Source: Anagrus nilaparvatae
Taxonomy: Eukaryota > Arthropoda > Insecta > Hymenoptera > Mymaridae
Assembly: GCA_022575985.1 (NCBI GenBank)
Contig: JAKSXM010000014.1
Coordinates: forward strand, 12,276,001-12,340,000
DNA length: 64,000 nt
Reading direction: 5' to 3'
The position numbers and the translations under genes are program-made. The notes under the pieces were generated by a model. The model made no database searches. It had not been told where the DNA came from and saw nothing but the letters and a program-made list of their open reading frames with translations. This document shows, one piece after another, positions 12,096 to 23,999 of this stretch; the first letter of the stretch is position 1, and each line of letters begins with the position of its first letter.

Positions 12096-12560
12096 ATTTT
12101 TAGGCTGAGGGGGTTAAATGGACTAAAAATAATTTTGATTTAGGGACTTAAAATACTTTAGGCTTATGGACTTCATTTCACTTTAGGGACTTATAATAAT
12201 GTTGGCTAAAGGACTTATAGTAATTAGGGAGTAGAAGTTAAAACTATTATAAGTCAACATGTTCCATGCTCTTTGAGTGTGTTAACACACAAACCTATAG
12301 TTACAAGATTTTTTTTATCATGGAACAAGATTATAGACAAGAGGGGGGGGGGTATTTCAAACATGTCATTTTTTGGGATGGGGTTAAATATACCATATTG
12401 GTCGGGAGTGTTAGATGTGCTATATTGTGGGGGGGGGGGTCAAATGGTCTTAGACTAATTCCGATATAGGGACTTAAAATAATTTCGGTAAATGAGTACA
12501 GATTAATAAGGGATTTTGGAGCGTAAAATTATTTTTTTTGGCTTCAGGACTTAAAATTAT
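12096..12560. repeat. GGGACTTAAAAT repeats and two poly(G) tracts
   Basis: GGACTTAAAAT-like and GGACTTATAAT-like units recur about seven times. Two G runs of roughly 10-12 bases lie near 12342 and 12429, each followed by GGTNTTTCAAA- or GGTCAAATGG-like sequence. A complementary arrangement of C runs with TTTGACCCCC lies at 28630-28710, in opposite orientation. Open frames here come from the low-complexity sequence and are not genes. Confidence 0.6.
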
Positions 12561-12599
12561 AAAGACTTCCAGGTTCAAAATATAAATTTATGCATTTTC

Positions 12600-12725
12600 C
12601 CCCGTATCGAAATAGTTGATCGGGATTCCGACCAAAAATTCATCGAATTTCCGATCGGAATTCGATTGACTTTCCGATCGAAAACCCGATAAAAATTTTT
12701 GTCGATCGAGTTTCCGATAAAAAAA
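12600..12725. repeat. TTTCCGATCG short repeats
   Basis: TTTCCGATCG or TTTCCGATAA-like units occur several times within 120 bases, interspersed with ATTCGAT and CCCGAT. Several are near-palindromic because of CGATCG. No gene is seen. Confidence 0.5.
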
Positions 12726-12769
12726 TTAGATCCAGGCATAATTTTAACAAAAAACATGAAAAAGGAGAA

Positions 12770-13035
12770 ATATCTTATTACCCTCGTTATTACCTGGGGG
12801 TTTTAGAGGTTGAGAAAAACGTTTTTAGTGATGAAAATTATCATATTTTCACCCAAGCATATTTTCCGATTTTCCAAGATGACGGAACAAAAAATATGAA
12901 AAGTAAAAAATATCTATATTACCTGGGGGTTTGAGGTTGAATTTTTTTCATGAAATGAATAAAACTTTTCATTTTTTGGCCCCCACCTATTATCCGATTT
13001 TCCAAGATGGCAGAACAAACGACATGAAAAAACAT
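12770..13035. repeat. ATGGC-core satellite fragment, left of palindrome
   Basis: Two diverged units of about 120 bp contain ATTTTCCAAGATG(G/A)CGG or CAGAACAAA, TACCTGGGGGTTT and AAAACGTTT-type blocks. Related sequence in the opposite orientation lies at about 14410-14700 on the other side of the 13.2-14.25 kb palindrome. The family recurs at 53.4 and 57.2 kb. Confidence 0.65.
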
Positions 13036-13218
13036 TGAAAAAACGTTTCAATAGACATGTGTATAAGCTTATATGTGTTTACAAAAAAGATACTGATTAT
13101 ACATCTACAATAAAAGTTCCTAATTGATATTATTATTAATTTTTAATAGTATGGTTACTATTCTGCATAAAATGCTTTTTATGAAGAAAAAAATTTTCTT
13201 TAACAATTGATACATGCA

Positions 13219-14250
13219 TGTATATTAGAGTGGACCTATTTTTGGACTTTTTGGAAAAACTTTGCTCCCCGGGTTTTTTTGTGAAGTTTTGGTCATAAAA
13301 AGTTCCCAGTTCCAAGGATTTTGCTTTAGCCTTGCAAAAACACGTGCCTGTAACCACATCAATTTTCCCATTTAAATAACATGGGAATTTTGAGTTTTTA
13401 ACTATACAAATTTTCACAAAAGCCAAAAAGCGTTTTAAAATGCTAATTTTTACTGGAAAACATACTTCTATATGTTGTAAAAACATACAAACCACCCTGC
13501 ATTCATTCCAAAGGGAATTTTGGGGCTAGAAACGCAAATTTACATGTTTGCTCAATCTTATAAAACAGGGTTTTTCGGTAATTTTCGATAAAAAGCTACA
13601 ACCTCAAAAATGAACTGGTATAAGTATCACCTTTCAAACGACGTAAGCCGTATATTTTAATCACTGTTTCTCTTAGCGCTATAGTCAATTAACCTACTGG
13701 TAATTTTTGAACCGAAATGACCAATTTTTAAATTTATTTAAATTGCTACCAAAATTGTAAATTTTGATGAAATTGAGTTTTAAAGGCCTTAATAATTTTT
13801 TACAAGCTTCAAGTTTCCAAAAATTTTTTACTCGTCTCTTTTCTTTAATTAGTTTTTAAGATATTACTTTTCAAAGATAATGATAAAAATTGACTTTTTT
13901 TGAAAACCCTGAAATTGGGACTCGGTAAATTTGCGTTTCTAGCCCCCAAATTCCCTTTGGAATGAATGCAGGGTGGTTTGTATGTCTTTACAACATATAA
14001 AAGTATGTTTTCTAGTAAAAATTAGCATTTTAAAACGCTTTTTGGCTTTTGTGAAAATTTGTATAGCTAAAAACTCAAAATTACCATGTTATTTAAATGG
14101 GAAAATTGAGGTAGTTACAGGCACGTGTTTTTGCAAGGCTAAAGCAAAATCCTTAGAACTGGGAACTTTTTATGACTAAAACTTCACAAAAAAACCCGGG
14201 GAGTAAAGTTTTTCCACAAAGTCCAAAAATAGGTCCACTCTAATGTATAT
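13219..14250. mobile_element. 1.03-kb palindromic element
   Basis: Ends are TTAGAGTGGACCTATTTTTG on the left and the complement near 14225-14243. About 350 bp of each arm match closely, through CCCCGGGTTTTTTTGTG and CACGTGCCTGTAAC-type blocks. The centre carries family-F-like motifs near 13620-13700. The 119- and 68-codon frames (13136-13495 minus, 13973-14179 plus) are the two arms reading the same sequence and have no domain signature. The ends look like TIRs of a non-autonomous DNA transposon with no transposase inside. Confidence 0.75.
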
Positions 14251-14399
14251 ATTTATTTACGACTTTAAACTTCAAGAAACGATAAATTCAATTGTTTATT
14301 ACAAAAATAAAACGATTTAATTTGATTTGATGGCACTCTTTGTTTTTATTTATTTAGTAAATTAATTTACCAATGCAAAATAGTTATTTTTTTTTTTAA

Positions 14400-14710
14400 T
14401 GATATTTTTCCATTATCTAGAAAAATCGGAAAATAGGGGTAAAAATATGAAAATTTTCATCAATGAAAACGGTTTTTTAATGACTTAAACCCCCAGGTTA
14501 TACAGATATTTCTATTTTTCATGTTTTTTTTGGCCATCTTGGAAAATTGGAAAATATAGTAGGGTATGAAATGAAAATTTCATTATTGAAACCGGTTTTT
14601 TCAACCTTGAAAACCCCAGGCAGTGTAAAAAGCTTCTAACATATTATAACTTATTTTTTGGTCCCCCATATTGGAAATTCGGAAAATTGTTTTAAATGAA
14701 AAATTAAAAA
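14400..14710 (-). repeat. ATGGC-core satellite fragment, right of palindrome
   Basis: This is the counterpart of 12770-13035 in opposite orientation, with GGCCATCTTGG near 14531 and a diverged CCCATATTGG near 14668. It shows AACCCCCAGGT and CGGTTTTTT-type blocks. It ends near ATTATGCCTCGATCGG. Confidence 0.6.
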
Positions 14711-14733
14711 TTATGCCTCGATCGGGACCTAAT

Positions 14734-14828
14734 AGTGTATATTAATGTATATATCTAAGTATATAGTATATTAATGTATATATCTAAGTATATATTAGTG
14801 TATATATCTAAGTGTATATTAATCTTTG
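14734..14828 (+). repeat. 28-bp AT minisatellite
   Basis: About three to four tandem units of GTATATTAATGTATATATCT followed by AAGTATATA, with small internal deletions. It is simple-sequence DNA without coding content. Confidence 0.75.
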
Positions 14829-14829
14829 A

Positions 14830-16086
14830 TATACAGAACAATTCAGAACTAAGGACTTAAATTTATTTTCATCAGCTAAAAACATAAAATTAATATCTTA
14901 TCAGGAGTTCTCTACACTGCCAGGTTGATGTGTTTCAATTTTGCTTGAATTTCCTTGAATGGAAAATGACAAAAACTTTAATCAAATTTCATTTTTTTTT
15001 TGTTATACGAAACAATATAGATTTACATTTATGTAATTGAAATAATGTTTTTTTAAATGATAATACTTAAATTAGATTCCTCTGTATAAAAAACGAATTT
15101 GAAAAGTGAATTATTAAAAGTCAATTTGCTTCTGAATTTCAAGACAGATTCTGATAGTTGAAAAAACACCCCCCTCAGTTTACCTAAATAGGCCTCCTAG
15201 GCCTAGAAATTATACCCCCTAGCAGGGTTCTATAAAATTTTTTCGAGGGGAGGGGGCAATTAGTAATTTAATGGATTTTTAATTGAAATTAGTGGTTTAA
15301 ATTTCTTAAATGTCAATCAAAATTTAATTGTTTCTTACTTTAAATTGTTTAAAAGCAATAATTGTTAATAAAAAATTTAATAATTTTGAAATTAAGGTGA
15401 GAAACGTTATTTAAGGTCTTATGCAGCTTGGAAAACAAAAATAATTTTTTTTATCGTATTCTAAATTATTGACGCTACAGACATATGTGACATCATATAT
15501 GTATTAGTATAATTTCAGGTTATTTACATAGTTTTTATTTATTTATTTAAAATTAGAGTCTATAAGGTGGGGAAAATAAATTGGAAATTTAATTTTTGAT
15601 AATTTATTTATCATTTCCTACTAATTTTAATCTCCTGTGTCATCATTTTTATATTTTTTCAAAGCTCCAAAGTATTGCTTCCATAAGATCAATGTTAAAG
15701 TTCGGATTTTTATTTCTTAATTAAAAAAAATTTAATGCTATAAGAGGGGTAAAATAAAGTTTATTTAAGTTTTAAAACGATTAAATTTTAAAAATTTTCC
15801 TATTTCATTTTTTTCAAACTGCATAATACCTTAACACTATTTTTTCAAAATATTTTCATTCCGGGGGGGGGGCATGGCCCCTTGGCTCCCCTCTAGATAT
15901 GTGCCTGTATAGAATAAGATAGAGTTTTTTAGATAATATTCTAAGTAACACCGCTACATTGTAAGTCAACCAAATACCTGAAGATGAAGTTTTTTATTTA
16001 GCGTTTATTAAAAAATCTTAAGGCGAGAATCTGACTTTAAATTTTCATATCTACTCTCTAAAATGAAAAGTTTGAATTTGGGTAAA
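14830..16086. other. AT-rich stretch without gene
   Basis: No coding feature is seen. A block near 15120-15172, TTTGCTTCTGAATTTCAAGACAG-like and continuing to TAGTTGAAAAAACA, resembles 2633-2680 in the same orientation, so it is a dispersed repeat fragment. G and C runs occur near 15175 and 15864. Confidence 0.4.
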
Positions 16087-16310
16087 AATTCACACCATCG
16101 CACTTTTAAAGTAGCGATTTTTTTTTCACACCTCCAAAGCAGTGAACTCGAAATTCACACTTTTAAAGGTGCGAATTTAACGTTGACACCAGGAATGTAT
16201 AGCGCGTTTAAAAAATCACAATTTTAAACTAGCGATTTTAAAAACACACTAGATTACAGCGGGTCAAATATAAATTCACTTTTTTGAAAGTGTGAATTTT
16301 TAGCTCGCGG
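16087..16310. repeat. Cluster of CACTTTTAAAGTG hairpins
   Basis: Several imperfect hairpins of 20-28 bp lie within 220 bases. Examples are TCGCACTTTTAAAGTAGCGA, AATTCACACTTTTAAAGGTG and ATTCACTTTTTTGAAAGTG. All share an axis at TTTTAAA or TTTTTTGAAA. Their similarity suggests local copying of one short palindrome. Confidence 0.6.
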
Positions 16311-16466
16311 CCTGCGGTAATATAACCTTAAAAAAATCTCACCTTTAAGATTCTAATTGGCGCGCTCGGTCTTTAAGCAAAATCGGAAAATTAGTTTACG
16401 GGAAAACGGGAAGAGATAATGGAAAATTTTTTTGGGGTTAAATAAATGAACTAATAAGAAGTACGT

Positions 16467-17104
16467 GAAAAAAATTTTTTGTATTTATGTTTATAATTTT
16501 TTATTCATTAAAATTTTATGTAAAGTTAACGTATTTTCGGTTGATGGTACACACATGGTGAAAAATGTTAGAAAAAAAAAATATCTATTTGTTCAACACG
16601 GGAAAAAAATAGGATTTGGCGGCTTTCAATGCAGTTATTTGCATGAGTGAGCGTAGTGAATCAGTGCAGGCAGCATTAAAAGTAAAATTTCCTGCATTTT
16701 TTTCCGTGTTCAGCACTAGTTTTTTATTAAAAGCGAATATAAGATCGCCCGAAAGTAAGAAAGTAGCTCTCTTTTGCAGCGTGCAATAAAAAAAAATTAT
16801 AAAATATATGAGAATGGTTATCTTGTGAACTAAAATTTTTAATTTTTGCTGAAAAAAAAGTTCTAAAGATTTTTAAAAAAATTTCGAAAAAAAAAACTTT
16901 TTTTAAAATTTTTATAGCTTTTTTTTTCTTTGGCCAAAATTAAAAATTTTAGTTCAAACGATAATTTTATAATTCTTTTTTTTTTAGGTGTTGCCACACA
17001 TTTTTTATCATGTGTACCTTAAGCTCTTTCCGGCGAAAATGCGTGAACTTTACAAAAAATTTTAATGAATAAAAAATTATAAACATAAAAACAAAAAATT
17101 TTTC
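16467..17104. mobile_element. 640-bp inverted repeat
   Basis: Left arm 16467-16580 and right arm 16980-17104 match through TTTATGTTTATAATTTTTTA, ATTTTATGTAAAGTTAACG and a GTACACACATG segment. The two small frames here are mirror readings of the arms. The right side continues into a CACACTTTT-rich stretch at 17105-17170. This is probably a MITE-like element. Confidence 0.7.
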
Positions 17105-17180
17105 AAATTCACACATTTCACACTTCACACACACTTTCTCACTTTTCACACTTTTCTCACTTTTCACTATTCACAATCCC
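17105..17180 (+). repeat. TCACACTTT simple repeat
   Basis: About seven irregular units of TCACACTTT or TCTCACTTTT, resembling the hairpin motif at 16.1-16.3 kb. It is non-coding. Confidence 0.6.
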
Positions 17181-17479
17181 AGAAAAAAAAATATGCATGA
17201 TTTTTTTTCTTTTTATGTATTTTTAGGCTTCTTTTTTAGCTCAAAAATATTTTTTAGAAAATTCTAAAACATTAAACTAAGTTGGCCCAAAATTAAGCTT
17301 TTTGATAAGCAATCTTTTTCTGTGGTTATAAACTATTTGTTTTTTTAATTAATCAGTTAGAGAAAACCAAAAATGCAAATTATTTTTATTAGTTTTTTAA
17401 ATTGGTGGGGGCTTTTCATTGATAGGGGCCTGTAGACTGGCGCCTATAGCGCCTAATGGATGATTCGGCCCTGATAGAA

Positions 17480-17840
17480 TTCAAGCAAAATTCAAGCGCA
17501 GCAAGCTGACACTGTAGCAACCAAATTTCTTATATATCTTATTTAAAATAGCTTTTTAAGCAGCAATGATGCAGACAAGAATATTTATACGCTGCTTTGG
17601 CTTTTTTAAATGTAAGAATGAATGGGAAATAGGGTATAAATTTACTTTCAAATTGTAATAACATTTCAAGTATTATTTTGTGGTTAGTTAGCATCGAATA
17701 AGACCCTGTTGATATAAGTTTCATTTAAGCTAAATTCAAGCGCAACAACCTGACAATGTAGCAACAAAATAATGCTATAGATATGGTATATATGCTGCTT
17801 TGGCTTTGTTAAATGTTAGAATAAATGAGAGCGTAGAGTC
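17480..17840 (+). repeat. Direct duplication of about 100-150 bp
   Basis: AAATTCAAGCGCANCAANCTGACA begins near 17488 and again near 17732. Each copy is followed by TGTAGCAACAAA and then GCTGCTTTGGCTTTNTTAAATG with a similar tail. The copies start about 245 bp apart in direct orientation. Confidence 0.7.
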
Positions 17841-17996
17841 AAAATCAGCTGCAACTAATATAGGAAAAACCAAGCTTCTAAAGTTTACTTCCGAAGGAGC
17901 CTTATTTAATGATACAACTAATTTTGAGTCTTCGCTTTCATTCATACCTGAATTTAACAAGGCAAAGTAGCATATTTTAGTATTGCATGCATCCAT
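17775..17996 (-). pseudogene. Possible coding fragment of unknown family
   Basis: A 73-codon frame with a genuine ATG at 17996 has more balanced composition (acidic, Ser, Asn, Lys residues mixed) than the Phe/Ile/Lys-rich chance frames elsewhere. Its C-terminal LTF(N/K)KAKAAY string is repeated in the frame at 17539-17724 because of the local direct duplication. I recognise no family. It may be the decayed end of a transposon gene or chance. Confidence 0.2.
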
Positions 17997-18191
17997 TTTT
18001 TAACCCTTGGGTTAAATGCTGTCCTAATAAGTTATAGAATTTTATTATGAATCTTATCAACTATAAGCTGGTTATGTTTGTTTTAAATTTGGCAGGATGG
18101 TTACTTCTAGAAACTTATCTTTGATTTTATTTTCAATTAAACATACTTGAATTATTTGTACTTACTATTCAATGCAGACAATTTTTGAACC

Positions 18192-19363
18192 TGTATAGTT
18201 GTTGGATCTAGCTCACTAACTTTCTTTGAATCCATTACTATAGAAACATAAAAATATCAACATTAATAAATAAACAACGACTATGCATTGCAAGTTTCCA
18301 TCATGCCAATTTCTAATTAACAGTATAAAAACTAAGAAAAAAACCAGTAAGTTTAATTTAAAGTAATATTTTTGTATATTTTTTTTAGAAAATTTTCATT
18401 GCAATTTTGTAAGTATACAAAAAACCTAAACATTTATATATACTTTACTGTATAATTATCAAAAACGTATAAATTGCATGAATATAATTAATAAACTGCA
18501 TATCGATAATAGGTTAAGTTGCTTGATTATGGTTGTTTAATTGTTTTTAACAGCTACACTACACGTTTATTAAATGAATTATTTAATTAAAAATTTATAT
18601 AGCCATGAATTAATTTAATTAATTACATTAACTGAAAAGTAAAAAACAATACTCACAATTATGTCCAAGCAATATAATGTCCCCATGTTTTCGACGCAGC
18701 AGACCAGCTGACTATACTTCCGTGAAGCTAACCCCCATATAAAAGTTGATAATACCAATTGATTGCGCGTGAATAGCTCTTTAATTTGATAGGGTCAAAG
18801 ATATGCTGAATATAGCAGTTCCTGCAACTCGCCTTGCATCGAAAGTTCCTGTTAAAAAATAGTGTATGGTGGACATGTGGAATAATATAATTGCAATTAC
18901 AATTGTAAGTGTTATTTTTTAATGTTCAGTTGATGTAATTCATTTAATTAATTCATGGGTAAATTAATTTTTAATTAAATAATTCATTTAATAAACATGT
19001 AGTGTAGCTGTTAAAAATAATTAAAAAACGAAAATCAAGCAACTTAACCTAACTTCGATATTTAGTTTATTATTGATATTCATGTAATTTATCCGTTGTT
19101 ATTAATTATACAGTAAAGTAAATAATTGTCTACTTTGTAAAATTACAAAATTTCAATTAAACTTTCCTAAATAAAAATAAACAAAAATATTACTTTAAAT
19201 TAAACTTACTGGTTTTTTTCTTTGTTTTTAAACTGTTAATTAGAAATTGGCATGATGAAAACTTGCAATGCATAGTCGTTCTATTTATTAATATTAATAT
19301 TTTTATGTTTTTAGTAATGAATTCAAACTGTAAGTCAGTGATCTAGATCCAACAATTATACAC
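18192..19363. mobile_element. 1.17-kb inverted repeat
   Basis: Ends are TATAGTTGTTGGATCTAG on the left and CTAGATCCAACAATTATA on the right. Arms of about 500 bp match through GCATTGCAAG, CATGCCAATTTCTAATTAAC and CAGTAAGTTTAATTTAAAGT-type blocks. The centre near 18660-18860 is relatively GC-rich and includes CTTTAATTTGATAGGGTCAAA, which also occurs near 8273. No transposase frame is seen. Confidence 0.78.
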
Positions 19364-20637
19364 GGTTATCCCCAAATCAAAAAAACTCAAAATAACCGGT
19401 TTGTGAACTCACAACCAACGAACATGAAACATGTATAAAGGACCCCGCACAAAAGTATAGGATTTTGCCTTTCGGTTGAATTGACTGAATTTTGGATATG
19501 TTGTAGATTTTATCATTCTGAACAAAAGTCTCAATGGGTACAAAGCTCAAAAGTCTCAACTTTGGCGGCTACGGAGCTTGTAAGCTCCAAAGCTCCACCA
19601 TGGCAAGATCGCTTCAAAACCTTTTTTCTTTTACTTTTAAAGTATACCTTCATATTTTTGAGGTCGCTATTTTTGACATTTGGCAGCTTTCAACTAGCTG
19701 TCAAATTGATAACGGATTACAAAAAACTTAAAATAATGATTTCACAATATGTTTCCGACTAGAAAAAATGTTAACCCCTACCTTTTTCAAGTCACCATAT
19801 AAACGTGACCCGTGTTAAAAATTCAAGTCTTGAATTCAAAATTTTTTTCATTTCCTGCATAAAAATATTGCATATTCAAATTAAAAAAGATTAAGAACAA
19901 TACATTAATTTTATATTACTTATCCTATAAGTAAAATATTTCTTTCCTATATTGCAGAAATGCTGTCTCTAAACGCACTCAACCTTGGCTCAACCCAGCA
20001 TGTCTTCAAGTCTTGTGTGGTTGTCTACAGAAAATTGGAATTGACCGCAAGAGAAATCTGTATTTTAATGTTTTTTTATTATAATAATAATATGATTTAT
20101 TTTTCAAAATATTGGTGTTATGCAGTTTATTTTACCTAAGTCCTAATTTTTATCCTAATATTTATCCTTTAAAATAATTATTCGCTATAAAGTTAAAAAT
20201 TATTGTTTCAAAGATAATAAATATAAAAATAAAATATAAAAAATTTTGTTTAACTACAAGCTATTACATTTTATAATCTGAAATAAAAAATAAGTTTTTT
20301 TTATAAAATAAAAAGTTGTGAAAACTTAAAAAATAACCCTAAAACGAATCGCATACGTAGAAAACTGCATAGAAAACTATTTACAAAACTACGTAGAAAA
20401 CATATTTTACAGAAAATAAGATTTTTTTTTCATTTCTTTTTTTATTAATATTTAATTACTGGTTATGCATATTATAAAATAACTGATTATTTTTGTTTAT
20501 TTCACAAAATTATTAGAATTTTAATCGAATTCGTAGCGAATTCAATCTGAATTCGATCCGAATTCGATGCGAATTCGAAAGTACTTCGGTTTTTCGAATT
20601 CGTGACGAATTCGGCAAAAAAATATGTGCCAACTGGG

Positions 20638-21455
20638 TTTATATCATAACACTGTATTATGAAACTCATTTCTCAAAACTTGGTTGTAAACTTTATATGT
20701 TGTTAGTTTATTAAATTTAAACAGCATACACAATTCTTGCTTATATTATAATATAATAAATAAAAAAATGAATCTTTTTCAAAAACCAGACTAAATTCAT
20801 GGATAACCTTGTAAAAGCACTTTGCATTGTTTATACATAAAAAACATCAATTTTTTTAAAACTATAATAATTATCTATTTATTTGTAGCCTAATATATTT
20901 AAGGTTATGCAAAAATTGAAACAATTACAGTATTAATAGATATTTAAATAGGATACAAAAAGTCTAAAGCAAAAAATACAACTTAAAGAGGTCCAAGAGT
21001 TGCACCAAATATATAATAAAAAATGCAACATTGCCATATAGTGCGCACGGACGCAAAAAGCAGAACCTAGCCTAACATGTGCAATGTTTTATTATATTCA
21101 GTGAAACTCTTGGTTTCTAAAGTTATATTTTTTGCTTTAAACTTTTTGTATTATTTTAAATATCTATTAAATACTGTAATTGTTTCAATTTTTGCATTTA
21201 AATATATTAGGCTAAAAATAAATAGATAATTAGTTTCAAAAAAATTGATGTTTTTTATGTATAAACAATGCAAAGTGCTTTTACAAGGTTATCCATGAAT
21301 TTAGTCTGGTTTTTGAAAAAGATTCATTTTTTTATTTATTATAATATAATATAAGCAAGAATTGTGTATGCTGTTTAAATTTAATAAACTAACAACATAT
21401 AAAGCTTACAACCAAGTTTTGAGAAATGAGTTTCATAATACAGTGATATGATATA
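20638..21455. mobile_element. 0.82-kb palindromic element nested in right arm
   Basis: TTTATATCATAACACTGTAT and its diverged complement bound arms of about 300 bp containing TTTATACATAAAAAACATCA and CCATGAATTTAGTCTGG-type blocks. The left arm of palindrome 1 reads straight across this point near 10168 (CATTTCCCAGTTGG), so it is an arm-specific insertion. No obvious target duplication is left. The inner 200 bp, GC-richer near 21040, carries no gene. Confidence 0.8.
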
Positions 21456-22007
21456 AATGTATCAATTTTTTCAAATGGTAATTATTTTATTCAATTTGTT
21501 TGTTGTAGGTTTCTTGTGTATTTTTCACGCCATTTAATAGTGGTTAATTACAATAGTAGTAATAAGTGGTATATTGGCCTTTCTTGAAAGCTCCAACGAA
21601 TACCACATCAAGTCGATGGATGATCTGTCCAGAGGATCTGCTTCGAAGAAAGTCCTGCATCATGCATCATGTAATTATATTCTTTAATAATTTTGATTTA
21701 AGCTTTGTCACTAATATTTCATTCTTTTATAGAGGTAAATCTCAATTATATGGTCTTAAGATTCACACACATAATCTCTATGAAAGGTTTTTATCTACTT
21801 GGTTTGCTTCGAAGATGTCTGCACTATCATTCCAGAGTCATCATCGTACTATACTGCAATAATTTTATTATAAATTTAGAAAATTCTATACCACAAATAC
21901 AAGTATTTTTGGATTAATTTAGATGTTTAACGTAGTAGCTTTGGATTCAAATATTATAATCACCATTTAGCATTTTTTAAATTGTCATATTTATTTTTTA
22001 ATGATAA

Positions 22008-22417
22008 CCCACACAGCACAAAACCTTTTCAAAACGTTTCTGAAAGGTTTCAAATGTCCGCTTGGTTTTTGGCCAATTTCTAGCAAACTAAGAGAGCTAT
22101 GATACCCTGCCTTTTGATAAAATGTAGCTCAATCTTTAAGGAAGGTGTACAACTTGGTTAGAGCAGTTAGCTTATTCAAGTCTTTGTGTAATCGAATTTA
22201 TAAAAAAAATATGCATTTTCGTTCAAAATTCGATTACACGAAAACTTGGATAAGCTAAGTGCTCTAACCAAGTTGTACACCTTCCTTAAAGATTGAGCTA
22301 CATTTTATCAAAAGGCAGGGTATCATAGCTCTCTTAGTTTGCTAGCAATTGGCCAAAAACCAAGCGGACATTTGAAACGTTTCAGAAACGTTTTGAAAAG
22401 GTTTTGTGCTGTGTGGG
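22008..22417. mobile_element. 410-bp near-perfect palindrome, MITE-like
   Basis: It begins CCCACACAGCACAAAACC and ends in the exact complement. The arms of about 190 bp are almost identical, around a short loop near 22205-22220. Flanks read GATAA on the left and AAGGAT on the right. The left arm of palindrome 1 near 9620 reads the uninterrupted TCCTTATCATT. The insertion therefore duplicated AA, a 2-bp target duplication. Very low arm divergence suggests it is the youngest element here. Confidence 0.88.
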
Positions 22418-23003
22418 AAGGATATATATTTTTATATTAATTTTTCATTCTTTTTAGTAAACTAAATTATTATTTAGTTAATTGGTAAATTAAAAAAAAT
22501 ATTCTTATCATGTTTGGTTTGATTTTGTGTGCCTCGAATTAAATGCTGCTAATGGTAGAAGTTAAAATTTGAGTACTCTTTTATCCAGTTGAGCAGAGTT
22601 AAATTTTAATTATTAATGTGTAAAAGTTATTTAAACATATACATACCTGTATTAAATATATCTTTGTACTTTTTTATGTTAAAATTTATTATATATGTAT
22701 GTAAAAATATGTAAAATATTAATAATGTAAAACATAAACATTTTTAATTTTTAATAAAAAAAATTCATATTTCATTTAAAATAATATCTTAAACTATTTA
22801 TTTATATCCTTATTTTGAATTAATTATTTATTAAAAAAAAAAAACAAAAATAAATCATTTAATGTTCTATAGAATATTCTGAAGTACATTCTGACACACG
22901 TTCTAAATTTATATTCGGCGCGAATGTTCTCCGAATGTACCTCAGAAGGTTCTATAGCATGTTCACGAGAGTATACTGTAGCATATGAGTATTTTCAGGT
23001 GAG

Positions 23004-23999
23004 AGAACGTGCATTTTTTTTAGTGTCAATTTTTTGATGTTTTCAGCAAAAAAATCTTATGAATATGGACAAATTTTTAATGAAATTACTTATTATAGAG
23101 ATCGCAATACTATGTATTCAAATCAAAATAGGCACATATCTAAATGTAATTTTGCGTACAAACAAGAACAATTTTTTTAGAAAAAATTAAAAAATTGCAT
23201 TTTTTTGGATTTATATGTTTTATACGCCTAGAAAACTTGATATATTTTATATTTTTATATTTCAACTATTTGCAATATTTTTGGTACATCATGGTAGAGT
23301 ATAGCTTGAGTCAAAAACTGTTTTGAAGAGCCAAAAACTAGCTTTAATTTCTTTTTTCATGCAATTCAATCTTTTCCAATAGATGGCTACGGCTTTTTTT
23401 TAAAGTTGAAAGTAAAATGAGTTCTTCAGGGAATATAAATACGTGAAATCATATAATAATTATATTTTTATATGAAAATATATTTTCAACATATTCAAAT
23501 TTTTTGAACCTGAAAAATTTTTTGTTTTAGAAAATCAAGTATTGAAATACATACATAATACAATATATAATTAAAAAAAAGCGTTTCGTTACTCAATAGG
23601 ATACATTTAATTTCAATTTATTGGTCAAAAAATTGCATAAAAATATTGTAGAAGAGTGTAAAAGTGTCCCGGAAGTGTGCAAAAGAATTTTGGGAACCGG
23701 CGAATTGTGATCGAAATGTATTTTTTTAGAGAATTCTTTTTCAACATTTTTGAACTCTTTTTATCAACTTTCATTTGATGATATTTTAAATCAATAATTT
23801 TTCTAAGTTTCAAATGATAAGAAAGCGAGAGGGTTTTTTTTAAATTGTATGAAAACCGTAATTACCGAGTCGATAATATAGTTTTCATAAAGTTTTGGTT
23901 TTTATGTTCACAAAACACTAGCATAGCTATGCTCCTAGGAGCAACTCTTGCCAACATTTGCTCGTAGATTGTCAGCAAATGTTTTTTCTTGTTAGTGTC
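23004..23999. other. AT-rich stretch without gene
   Basis: I see no gene, tandem repeat or strong inverted repeat. Small frames, such as 23625-23813 minus, are Lys/Phe-rich with no features. Confidence 0.4.

Larger units (their letters stand above)
9034..23003. mobile_element. 14-kb composite with 3-kb inverted arms (palindrome 1)
   Basis: Outer ends are CTCACCTGAAAATACT at 9034 and AGTATTTTCAGGTGAG ending at 23003. The arms, about 9034-12095 and 19768-23003, are complementary over roughly 2 kb of shared sequence once private insertions are removed. Subterminal CTACAGTATACTCTCG matches CTACAGTATAGTCTCG in the 945-bp palindrome at 24993, so the two probably belong to one lineage. The spacer 12.1-19.8 kb holds more palindromes and no transposase frame that I can recognise. 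It could be a long-TIR transposon, a pair of inverted copies or an inverted segmental duplication. Clear target duplications are not visible. Confidence 0.7.
19768..23003 (-). repeat. Right arm of palindrome 1
   Basis: Complement of 9034-12095. It lacks the solo LTR but carries two private palindromic insertions, at 20638-21455 and 22008-22417. The 98-codon frame at 21566-21862 mirrors the left-arm frame and diverges from it by a frameshift, as expected for non-coding sequence. Confidence 0.7.
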
